8,088 nt of DNA from an archaeon (GTDB lineage Archaea > Nanobdellota > Nanobdellia > Woesearchaeales > JAGVOV01). The translations under genes were made by a program, and so were the position numbers. Position 1 is the first letter of the stretch. The number at the start of each line of letters is the position of its first letter. This document shows, in pieces, positions 1-5,056 of the stretch. The DNA is taken from NCBI GenBank assembly GCA_020052545.1, contig JAGVOV010000095.1, positions 1 to 8,088 on the forward strand, in the 5' to 3' direction. Below the pieces are notes generated by a model, which worked only from the letters and a program-made list of their open reading frames with translations, searched no databases and had not been told where the DNA came from.

Positions 1-50
1 CGAACGTCTCGTGCGCCTTTGATTTTATGAAGATAAAACTTTGAGACAGT

Positions 51-88
51 GCCAAAAGTTTAAATAATGATTTCTAAAGAAAGGTATT
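51..88 (+). promoter_or_regulatory. Putative promoter of the antiporter gene
   Basis: A purine-rich BRE-like stretch (ccaaaag, 52-58) runs into a TATA-like box (tttaaata, 59-66). The box centre lies about 27 bases before the ATG at 89, so transcription is predicted to start at or just before the start codon. A weak Shine-Dalgarno-like aaaggt sits at 80-85. The first 50 bases hold no coding sequence I can support: all three forward frames stop within the first 44 bases, so at most the tail of an upstream gene is present. Confidence 0.5.
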
Positions 89-1237
89 ATGGAGCACCTG
101 CTTTACATCTCAATGATACTTCTCCTTGGCACAATATTCACTTTCATAGCCAAGAGGCTGAAGGTTTCCAGCATATTCTTCCTTGTCCTTCTGGGCCTTG
201 TCCTTGGTTCTCTTGATTTAGTAGACCTTCCAATTGACCTTTTGACTGCGCTCAGCACAATAACTTTAGTGATAGTTGTGTTTGACTCTGTGGCCACATT
301 CAAGATGACCGATTTCGTGAAGCTCTCTTTTCCTGCCTTGAGATTTGTGGTAATATTTTTTGTAATGAATCTGGTTATCATGACGCTTGCCACTAAGTAT
401 CTATTAGGTTATTTTTCTATAAGCATCGGATTCTTGGCTGCTGCAGCCTTCTCTGCTTTGATGTTCGGCATTGATGAGACAATCTCCCTGACTGTGCTTG
501 GAAACACTAAGTCTAAAGTGGCAAAGATCCTTGAGATAGAGGCTGTCGCTAATTCTCCTTTCACAATCATTGTGCCGCTGCTCTTGTTAAGCCTTATTGA
601 CACAAATTTCAGCATCCTTGCGACCATCCTCCAATTTTGCCTGAGCATAATTGTTCCCATACTTATTGGGCTTGCCATAGGTTATTTCACTGTTTTCTTC
701 CTCAGATATGAGCATTTCCAGGATATGGCCTATCTTCTTATATTGGCTTCCACAATCATCTCTTATGTCCTTTCGGGGCTTTTCGGTTATAGCGGTGTGT
801 TTGCTGTCTGCTCGTTCGCCTACATTTTTGGCCATAGCAAAGTATTAGAGAAAGAAAAAGTGGAGAAACAAGCGGCAGTGATAGGGCAGCTTCTCATCAT
901 CCTTGTCTTCATCATGCTTGGCAGCCTGATTGCTTCTGAATCTAAGACGAGAAGTGCCGAGCAGCTGATCGCCGGCACTATCCTTTTCTTGATCTATCTG
1001 ATAGCTAGATATGTGGCAGTCTATTCGAGCTTTCCTGGTTTTAATCTGAAAGAAAGGCTGTTCATGACATTTTCCGTGCCTAAGGGTGTTGATGTCGCTG
1101 TCGTTATATTGCTGATCATGGTAAATTATTCGGGCCCCGAGATCATGATTGTCAAGAATCTCGCCCTCCTGTTCGTGCTCTACAGCATCGTGCTCGGGAC
1201 TATAACCGCCTCATTTGGGAAATGGTTCTTAGAATAG
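89..1237 (+). CDS. Cation/proton antiporter, CPA (NhaP/Kef-like) family
   Basis: This 382-residue protein is almost entirely hydrophobic, with roughly 11-13 membrane segments, and is likely an inner-membrane sodium or potassium/proton exchanger. The pattern fits the CPA1/CPA2 superfamily: an N-terminal hydrophobic hairpin with a Gly-rich loop (VLLGLVLGSLDL, about 33-44), the unwound-helix region with an acidic residue (FGIDET, D129), and ExExxAN (E149 to N155) in the ion-site helix. It is about the usual length of the membrane domain alone; no C-terminal TrkA-N or TrkA-C domain is present. Two family features look altered. The usual TDP is IDE (128-130), and the Asn-Asp pair of electroneutral members is N155-S156. 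A PKG (331-333) stands where many relatives have RG. Transport activity and ion are therefore uncertain. It is convergent with the histone gene, with no bases between the stops. Confidence 0.75.
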   Translation: MEHLLYISMILLLGTIFTFIAKRLKVSSIFFLVLLGLVLGSLDLVDLPIDLLTALSTITLVIVVFDSVATFKMTDFVKLSFPALRFVVIFFVMNLVIMTLATKYLLGYFSISIGFLAAAAFSALMFGIDETISLTVLGNTKSKVAKILEIEAVANSPFTIIVPLLLLSLIDTNFSILATILQFCLSIIVPILIGLAIGYFTVFFLRYEHFQDMAYLLILASTIISYVLSGLFGYSGVFAVCSFAYIFGHSKVLEKEKVEKQAAVIGQLLIILVFIMLGSLIASESKTRSAEQLIAGTILFLIYLIARYVAVYSSFPGFNLKERLFMTFSVPKGVDVAVVILLIMVNYSGPEIMIVKNLALLFVLYSIVLGTITASFGKWFLE

Positions 1238-1447
1238 TTATTTTGTCGCGAGCTTTATATCACTGGCCTTTATCGTCTTTCTGCCTGCATGACTGGCCAG
1301 CTTTATCGCATTTGCCGCTATCTCTTCTGCTATCGCCTCGATTGTCGACTTCAGCTCCGCCTTAGCTCCATCAGAGACCCTTTCGGCGCCCGTAGATTTG
1401 AGGATTTTTTCCATCGCCGCCAGAGGAATAGACCGCTTTACTGCCAT
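1238..1447 (-). CDS. Archaeal histone, single histone fold (69 aa)
   Basis: This is a minimal HMf-like histone that wraps DNA as dimers and larger stacks. The ATG at 1447 gives a 69-residue protein, the typical length. The upstream in-frame extension is rejected because it reads through the promoter and lacks conservation. Visible landmarks are the IPLAAMEKILKSTGAERVS helix 1 and loop 1 region (about 7-25), the long central helix (about 28-53), and HAGRKTIKASDI (53-64) with the loop 2 R56-T58 pair and the R56-D63 salt-bridge pair characteristic of the fold. There is no tail on either end. A good Shine-Dalgarno sequence lies just before the start. It is divergent from hjc, and its stop directly abuts that of the antiporter. 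Confidence 0.95.
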   Translation of the reverse strand: MAVKRSIPLAAMEKILKSTGAERVSDGAKAELKSTIEAIAEEIAANAIKLASHAGRKTIKASDIKLATK

Positions 1448-1484
1448 ACCACCTCTGTTTTTTTCGAGATTTATAAAACTTTTG
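1448..1484 (-). promoter_or_regulatory. Histone promoter and ribosome binding site
   Basis: On the minus strand, a BRE-like caaaag leads into TATA box ttttataaa (about 1470-1478), centred about 27 bases before the ATG. A strong Shine-Dalgarno-like gaggtggt (1448-1455) touches the start codon. The box position predicts a very short or absent leader, which conflicts mildly with a Shine-Dalgarno role; a more distal TATA-like element near 1501-1511 could give a leader of about 30 bases instead. The ribosome site supports the start at 1447 over any upstream one. Confidence 0.55.
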
Positions 1485-1499
1485 CTGTTTTGTTTTAGT

Positions 1500-1533
1500 A
1501 ATTTATTTAAACACAAAAATCCAAATTTCTGGG
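1500..1533 (+). promoter_or_regulatory. Putative hjc promoter
   Basis: A TATA-like element (aatttatttaaaca, about 1500-1513) is centred about 29 bases before the hjc ATG at 1534. There is no clear Shine-Dalgarno sequence, so the message may be leaderless. The element also reads as a TATA box (tttaaataaatt) on the minus strand, towards the histone gene. Confidence 0.45.
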
Positions 1534-1920
1534 ATGAGCCTAAAGTCCAAGGGAATAAATGCTGAGCGCAGCTTACTGCATCTTTTCTGGAAGCTGGGTT
1601 GGGCATGCATAAGGGTCGCGGGCAGCGGCAGCATGAGACACCCGTCGCCAGATCTCCTTGCCGGCAATAATACAAGGAAACTTGCCATTGAATGCAAGGC
1701 TACAGGCCAGGACATACAATATTTTGATAAGAAAGAGCTGAAGGAATTAGTTGAATTTTCGAGGATTTTTGGTGCAGAGCCTTGGGTGGCCATCAAATTT
1801 GCCGGTTCTGAATGGGTATTTCTCAATCCAGAGGATTTAAAGGAGACAAAAAATGCCTTCTCTGCGACAAAAAAGGTGTGTGATATTAAGGGATTATCCA
1901 TTAATCAGCTGGTTTCCTAA
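1534..1920 (+). CDS. hjc: Holliday junction resolvase Hjc
   Basis: Hjc is a dimeric endonuclease of the PD-(D/E)xK superfamily that cuts four-way DNA junctions during recombination and fork repair. At 128 residues it is the standard family length. The N-terminal KGINAER motif (6-12) carries catalytic E11. RVAGSGSMRHPSPDLLA (27-43) contains the conserved GSGS and D40. LAIECKAT (50-57) supplies the E53-x-K55 pair, and FGAEPWVAIKF (about 78-88) is the hallmark strand-helix segment of archaeal Hjc. All catalytic residues are intact. It is expressed from its own promoter region, divergent from the histone gene. The next gene, TFE, follows 46 bases later with its own TATA box, so co-transcription is possible but not required. 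Confidence 0.96.
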   Translation: MSLKSKGINAERSLLHLFWKLGWACIRVAGSGSMRHPSPDLLAGNNTRKLAIECKATGQDIQYFDKKELKELVEFSRIFGAEPWVAIKFAGSEWVFLNPEDLKETKNAFSATKKVCDIKGLSINQLVS

Positions 1921-1925
1921 TGGTA

Positions 1926-1966
1926 AGGTTTATATAGAAGGGAACCAATTTTTAGAGGGGGGTCAG
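1926..1966 (+). promoter_or_regulatory. TFE promoter and ribosome binding site
   Basis: A TATA box (tttatata, 1929-1936) lies just after the hjc stop, and a G-rich Shine-Dalgarno-like gaggggggtca (1955-1965) sits directly before the ATG at 1967. These signals decide the TFE start: the longer in-frame reading from 1853 would begin inside hjc and its extra 38 residues do not resemble the family. Confidence 0.6.
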
Positions 1967-2461
1967 ATGGTCAAAATCTACAAAACTATTTTGATAAAGG
2001 AAGTCATCGGAGAGGACGTCATGCCTCTTGTGAAGCTCATTGACAACAGTAAGGAATGGAGTGAATTTGAGCTCGCAAGCAAGCTGAAGAAAGAAGTCAA
2101 TGAGATAAGAAATCTCCTTTATAAGCTCCATAAACATAACCTAGTGGGTTTTAAAAAAAAGAAAGATGAGGAAAAGGGGTGGTATGTGTATTATTGGTTC
2201 TTCAATAGGAAGGGCCTTGGTCATGTTGTCAAAGATGCCAATACACAAAAGCTGAAGAAGCTTGTTGACAGGCTCGAAAGGGAGAAGCAGAACCAATTCT
2301 TCATCTGTAAAGATTTGTGCATAAGGCTGGATTTTGAGCAGGCCATGACATCTAATTTCTCATGCCCTGAATGTGGTGATGTCTTGCATCAAGAAGATAA
2401 TTCTGGGAAGATAAAAGATATTGAAAAAGAGATATTTGTCCTGAAAGATATCAAAGATTGA
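1967..2461 (+). CDS. tfe: Transcription initiation factor E alpha subunit (TFE)
   Basis: TFE is the archaeal counterpart of the TFIIE alpha N-terminal half. It helps RNA polymerase with TBP and TFB to open promoter DNA. The 164-residue protein has the expected two domains. An extended winged helix occupies about 1-85, with LYKLHKHNLVGFKKKKDEE and the conserved GWYVYYW (71-77). After a linker helix (about 92-110) comes a C-terminal zinc ribbon (112-140) with C114, C118, C133 and C136, including the typical FEQAM and FSCPECG. The first cysteine pair is spaced C-x3-C rather than C-x2-C. The gene has its own promoter, and its 3' end overlaps the convergent eIF2B-like gene by 11 bases. Confidence 0.93.
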   Translation: MVKIYKTILIKEVIGEDVMPLVKLIDNSKEWSEFELASKLKKEVNEIRNLLYKLHKHNLVGFKKKKDEEKGWYVYYWFFNRKGLGHVVKDANTQKLKKLVDRLEREKQNQFFICKDLCIRLDFEQAMTSNFSCPECGDVLHQEDNSGKIKDIEKEIFVLKDIKD

Positions 2462-3320
2462 AAAACCAGGGGTATTTTCTTTTTACTTCTTCGACCAATA
2501 TGGCTGGCTTAAAGCCCCCTATCTCTGTGATTATGCTTGTGACGAGCTCTGGGTTCACAAGCTCAAAGGCAAAATTGTTTATCTTGACAGGAGCGGCGGG
2601 CCATATCTCTTCCTTAGGTCGCCTAGCTAAATCATCCTCAAAATTAAAATCGCCTGCAACGTCATATTTCCATGAATCGGCGCAGGCGTAAATCGGTATA
2701 TGCAGCCTGTCTGCTATCTCGGCAAACATCTCACTGCCTACCTTGTTAGCGATTTTCGCGTCTTTTGTTATTGTGTCTGCCCCGATCATATAAACATCTG
2801 ATTTTTTCAGCGCGAGCCTGGCTGCAGCATCTACAAAGTGCACCACTTTGATGCCCTCTTTTGCCAGTCTCTGTGATGTAAGCCTGCCTTCATAACTTGG
2901 CCTTGTCTCAGTATTGTAGACTGTAAAATCCTTACCCTGGTTTTTTGCCTCTGTCAAAGCGTTGATTATGGTTGAAGAATAGGCGTGTGTAAAAATTATG
3001 CTCCCTTTCTTTATCTTGTCTGCGGCGGCTTTTGCTATTGCTTGCTGGCTCTGCCCGTAATGATTAAGTATTGTTTCGATCTTCAGTTGGAGGTGTGATT
3101 TAAGGAGATTTTTCTCCTCTGGTTTGACATTAAAGAAGAGGTATCTCATAGAATTTTTTAATAAGGGTTGTGTTGGCCTTACTTTTAGAAAATTCCGCTG
3201 ATGGAGCAGTAATATCTCCAGCAAATCGTCTTTCCTATGATTTGCTATTACCTCTTTTAAAACCAGGATTGAGCTGCGGGCGATTTCCTCTGCCCCTACG
3301 GCCTGGCCTTTCGGCTTCAT
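2451..3320 (-). CDS. eIF2B-alpha / ribose-1,5-bisphosphate isomerase family protein, probably non-isomerase
   Basis: This 289-residue protein belongs to the eIF2B alpha/beta/delta and ribose-1,5-bisphosphate (R15P) isomerase family. The N-terminal half is helical. The C-terminal Rossmann-like domain shows NTETRPSYEGRLTSQRLAKE (136-155), GADTIT (180-185), AKIANKVGSEMFAEIA (188-203), IPIYACADSWKY (208-219) and FELVNPELVTSIITEIG (252-268). In the characterised Thermococcus R15P isomerase the catalytic pair is, from memory, Cys133 and Asp202. Here the spacing matches exactly, but the residues are A113 (in THAYS) and D182. The loss of the cysteine argues against isomerase activity in the archaeal AMP pathway and favours an aIF2B-like regulatory or other sugar-phosphate-binding role. 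It lies 7 bases downstream of the small membrane protein gene and is probably co-transcribed with it. Confidence 0.85.
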   Translation of the reverse strand: MKPKGQAVGAEEIARSSILVLKEVIANHRKDDLLEILLLHQRNFLKVRPTQPLLKNSMRYLFFNVKPEEKNLLKSHLQLKIETILNHYGQSQQAIAKAAADKIKKGSIIFTHAYSSTIINALTEAKNQGKDFTVYNTETRPSYEGRLTSQRLAKEGIKVVHFVDAAARLALKKSDVYMIGADTITKDAKIANKVGSEMFAEIADRLHIPIYACADSWKYDVAGDFNFEDDLARRPKEEIWPAAPVKINNFAFELVNPELVTSIITEIGGFKPAILVEEVKRKYPWFFNL

Positions 3321-3327
3321 TTTGAAA

Positions 3328-3543
3328 CTACTTTCTCTTCCTTATCGCGCGTTCAATCTTCTGCTCTTCTCTTTCTATCTTTACCTCTTCGCGCGCTACC
3401 CTGCTTGTCATCTTCTCTATGTTTATATCAATTCTTGCTATTCTCCTCTCAAGCAGAACGAGGATCCTTAAGCTATAAACGACTGCGGCCAGCGTTCCAA
3501 TGATTATCGCCAGTGTCACGGTCAATTGTGGATCGGTTGCCAT
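3328..3543 (-). CDS. Small single-span membrane protein with charged helix (71 aa), unknown function
   Basis: I do not recognise a family. The protein has a short polar N-terminus, one hydrophobic segment (about 8-31), and then a long highly charged amphipathic stretch (about 32-71) rich in Arg, Glu and Ile, ending in RKRK. The tail has heptad-like spacing of Ile, Val and Met, consistent with a coiled coil, and the positive-inside rule places it in the cytoplasm. It is real rather than chance: a near-perfect Shine-Dalgarno (aaaggagg) stands 7 bases before the ATG, and it is the first gene of an apparent operon with the eIF2B-like gene. Its promoter region borders the origin. A role as a membrane anchor or scaffold is possible but is inference only. 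Confidence 0.75.
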   Translation of the reverse strand: MATDPQLTVTLAIIIGTLAAVVYSLRILVLLERRIARIDINIEKMTSRVAREEVKIEREEQKIERAIRKRK

Positions 3544-3549
3544 TTTTAT

Positions 3550-3630
3550 ACCTCCTTTTATTATTAATTTGTTGTTAATGTCAAATTCGTCTGCAAAGTA
3601 TAAATAACTTTGTTTTTATTTATAAATGGT
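3550..3630 (-). promoter_or_regulatory. Promoter region and strong Shine-Dalgarno for the small membrane protein operon
   Basis: On the minus strand aaaggagg (3551-3558) precedes the ATG at 3543 with ideal spacing. Two TATA-like boxes lie upstream: atttataaat (3618-3627) and ttatttata (about 3599-3607). Either gives a leader of roughly 30-55 bases. I cannot choose between them from sequence alone. Confidence 0.45.
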
Positions 3631-3646
3631 AAACATATATGCCCAC

Positions 3647-3684
3647 CCTAATATTTCGTCTGGAGCCTAATATTTCGTCTGGAG
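3647..3684 (-). repeat. Two perfect tandem 19-bp repeats, ORB-related
   Basis: The unit cctaatatttcgtctggag occurs at 3647-3665 and again, with no spacer, at 3666-3684. On the minus strand the unit reads ctccagacgaaatattagg and matches the plus-strand ORB at 3778-3796 in 13 of 19 positions, including tccag, gaa and the terminal gg. The left copy continues on that strand into gtgggc, giving it a G-rich end like the G-string of an ORB. The repeats are likely Orc1/Cdc6 sites in inverted orientation to the right-hand ORB, though the dyad half CCAGACG is degenerate. Confidence 0.75.
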
Positions 3685-3755
3685 TTTTTTGTCATTTATT
3701 ATTATATTATTATTTACAATATTGTAAATAAATAAATAAATAGAGGACAAAAAAA
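3685..3755. repeat. A+T-rich unwinding element with a 22-bp perfect palindrome
   Basis: Positions 3710-3731 form a perfect palindrome centred between 3720 and 3721 (core tttacaatattgtaaa). To its right the tetranucleotide aaat/taaa repeats about four times (3726-3742). Outside this, ttttttgtc (3685-3693) is the exact reverse complement of gacaaaaaa (3746-3754), and these arms share almost the same centre, so the whole block is a nested dyad of about 70 bases. It is the best candidate for duplex unwinding. The palindrome could extrude as a cruciform or bind a dimeric protein. Confidence 0.7.
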
Positions 3756-3762
3756 CCGACAC

Positions 3763-3776
3763 AATTTAAAATATAA
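3763..3776 (+). promoter_or_regulatory. Putative orc1/cdc6 TATA box
   Basis: The sequence aatttaaaatataa (3763-3776) offers a TATA box just ahead of the ORB. A start site about 25 bases on would fall near 3795, inside the G-run of the ORB, leaving a leader of nearly 60 bases before the ATG at 3854. Confidence 0.4.
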
Positions 3777-3799
3777 GTTCCAGTGGAAGTAATGGGGGG
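3777..3799 (+). promoter_or_regulatory. Origin recognition box (ORB), Orc1/Cdc6 binding site
   Basis: The dyad ttccagtggaa (3778-3788) is followed by gtaat and six Gs (3794-3799). This dyad-plus-G-string layout is the archaeal ORB signature bound by the winged helix and AAA+ insertion of Orc1/Cdc6. It lies 55 bases upstream of the orc1 start and probably overlaps the transcription start, so it may serve both replication initiation and self-regulation. Confidence 0.88.
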
Positions 3800-3853
3800 C
3801 GTCAACCATAAAAAACAGAAAAGGTTAAAAAAAGGAAGGCAAAACCATAGTAT

Positions 3854-5056
3854 ATGGAAAAGAAACTTCAAAGGTTTTTTGAAAGGTATATATCTAAAGA
3901 TTCCCTCTTTGTTGACAAAAAAACGCTTCTCTCATCACACACCCCAGAAAACGTCGGATATAGGGAACAGGAAATAAACCAGATGGCAAACATACTGGCG
4001 CCATGCCTGAAGAACGAAAAACCCTCAAACCTTTTCATCTACGGGAAGACAGGGACAGGAAAGACGTTATGTACTTTACATATTCTCAATTATATAAATA
4101 AGATAGCCACTGAGAGGAAGCTTCCGATTAAAACAATTTATATAAATTGCAAGATGAGAAAAGTTGCAGATACAGAATACAGGCTGATGGCGCATCTCTG
4201 TAGGGAATATGGGAAAGAGGTGCCGCCGACTGGTCTCCCAACACAAGAGATATACAAAATTTTCTTTAATGAGATAAGCAAAAAAGAAGAGCAAGTGTTA
4301 ATAGTGCTTGACGAAATAGAACAATTAGTCAAAAAAGCCGGCGACGATATATTATATAACCTAATCAGGGCGAATACGGAATTAAGTTCACAAATCACTT
4401 TGATCGGAATCTCAAACAACGTTGTTTTTTCTGATCATCTCGATCCAAGAATAAAAAGTTCTCTTTCAGAGGAAGAGCTGTTTTTTTCACCTTATAATGC
4501 GATACAGCTACAAAGCATACTGAAAGAGAGAGCAGAGAAAGCATTCAAGCCAGGGACTTTAGAAGAGGGGATGATTGAGAAATGTGCTGCATATGCGGCA
4601 CGGGACCATGGTGACGCGAGACGCGCCATAGAATTATTAAGAGTCTCAGCAGAGCTGGCAGAGAGGAAGAATGAGCAGAAAGTCAGTATTGGGCACCTTG
4701 ATGAGGCAGAAGAGAAGATAGAGAAAGACAGGGTCATAGAGATCGTGGCGACGCAGCCAAAACAATACCAAGCGGTGCTCCTCTCTATCATCTCAACACC
4801 AAACGGCAAAAACGAAGTGTTCACTGGTGACATATATAAAAAATATTCAGAGATCTGCACAAGGGCAAAACTGAGGCCGCTAACACAGCGAAGAGTGTCT
4901 GACATTATCGTAGAAATGTCGGTATTTGGCGTCATCGACGCAAGGGTCATATCAAAAGGGCGTTATGGCAGGTCGAAAGAGATAAAACATTCTTTGTCAG
5001 ATTCTTCAATCCCAAAAATAAAAAAGATGCTGATAGAGAGCCTGAGGTTGGAATGA
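3854..5056 (+). CDS. cdc6: Orc1/Cdc6 replication initiator
   Basis: This AAA+ ATPase binds the origin and helps load the MCM helicase. The 400-residue length is typical. Visible motifs are Walker A GKTGTGKT (64-71), Walker B VLIVLDEIE (148-156, D153 and E154), sensor 1 GISNN (185-189), the DPRIKSSL segment (198-205) of the initiator-specific region, and sensor 2 GDARRAI (253-259). The C-terminal winged-helix domain spans about 300-400. An in-frame TAG at 3848-3850 leaves ATG 3854 as the first possible start. The nearest Shine-Dalgarno-like sequence (aaaggaagg, 3831-3839) is unusually far, 14 bases away. The gene lies beside its own predicted binding site and overlaps the DP1 gene by four bases (ATGA), so the two are probably translationally coupled. 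Confidence 0.96.
   Translation: MEKKLQRFFERYISKDSLFVDKKTLLSSHTPENVGYREQEINQMANILAPCLKNEKPSNLFIYGKTGTGKTLCTLHILNYINKIATERKLPIKTIYINCKMRKVADTEYRLMAHLCREYGKEVPPTGLPTQEIYKIFFNEISKKEEQVLIVLDEIEQLVKKAGDDILYNLIRANTELSSQITLIGISNNVVFSDHLDPRIKSSLSEEELFFSPYNAIQLQSILKERAEKAFKPGTLEEGMIEKCAAYAARDHGDARRAIELLRVSAELAERKNEQKVSIGHLDEAEEKIEKDRVIEIVATQPKQYQAVLLSIISTPNGKNEVFTGDIYKKYSEICTRAKLRPLTQRRVSDIIVEMSVFGVIDARVISKGRYGRSKEIKHSLSDSSIPKIKKMLIESLRLE

Larger units (their letters stand above)
3585..3803. other. Putative origin of replication (oriC)
   Basis: This non-coding stretch next to orc1/cdc6 combines the parts expected of an archaeal origin. It has a good ORB at 3777-3799, an A+T-rich unwinding element (3685-3742, about 93% A+T with only 4 G/C in 58 bases), and two ORB-related repeats in opposite orientation at 3647-3684. 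A further partial match, attcgtctg (3585-3593), resembles the repeat core and may be a decayed copy. Known archaeal origins place inverted ORBs around such an element beside cdc6, and in Pyrococcus the DP1/DP2 genes are close to oriC too. Divergent transcription leaves on both sides. Confidence 0.85.

Noticed and set aside
1448..1675. A 145-residue minus-strand reading that extends the histone by 76 N-terminal residues
   Set aside because: The extension crosses the TATA box and Shine-Dalgarno of the histone, overlaps the real hjc gene, and is Cys/Pro/Ser-rich with no family resemblance.
1853..1966. A longer TFE start inside hjc
   Set aside because: The 38 extra residues are out-of-frame hjc and leader sequence; the G-rich ribosome site and TATA box support ATG 1967.
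3647..3684. The tandem 19-bp repeats as a CRISPR array or insertion-sequence end
   Set aside because: There is no spacer between the two copies, no cas genes or transposase nearby, and the unit resembles the ORB.
3681..3693. ggagttttttgtc as an intrinsic terminator
   Set aside because: The T-run lies between two divergent promoters, not after a gene, and no hairpin precedes it; it is better explained as the outer arm of the origin dyad.
3783..3977. A 64-residue Lys-rich plus-strand reading starting with GTG within the ORB
   Set aside because: It overlaps orc1 in another frame, has low-complexity A-rich coding and no ribosome site; it is best explained as a shadow.
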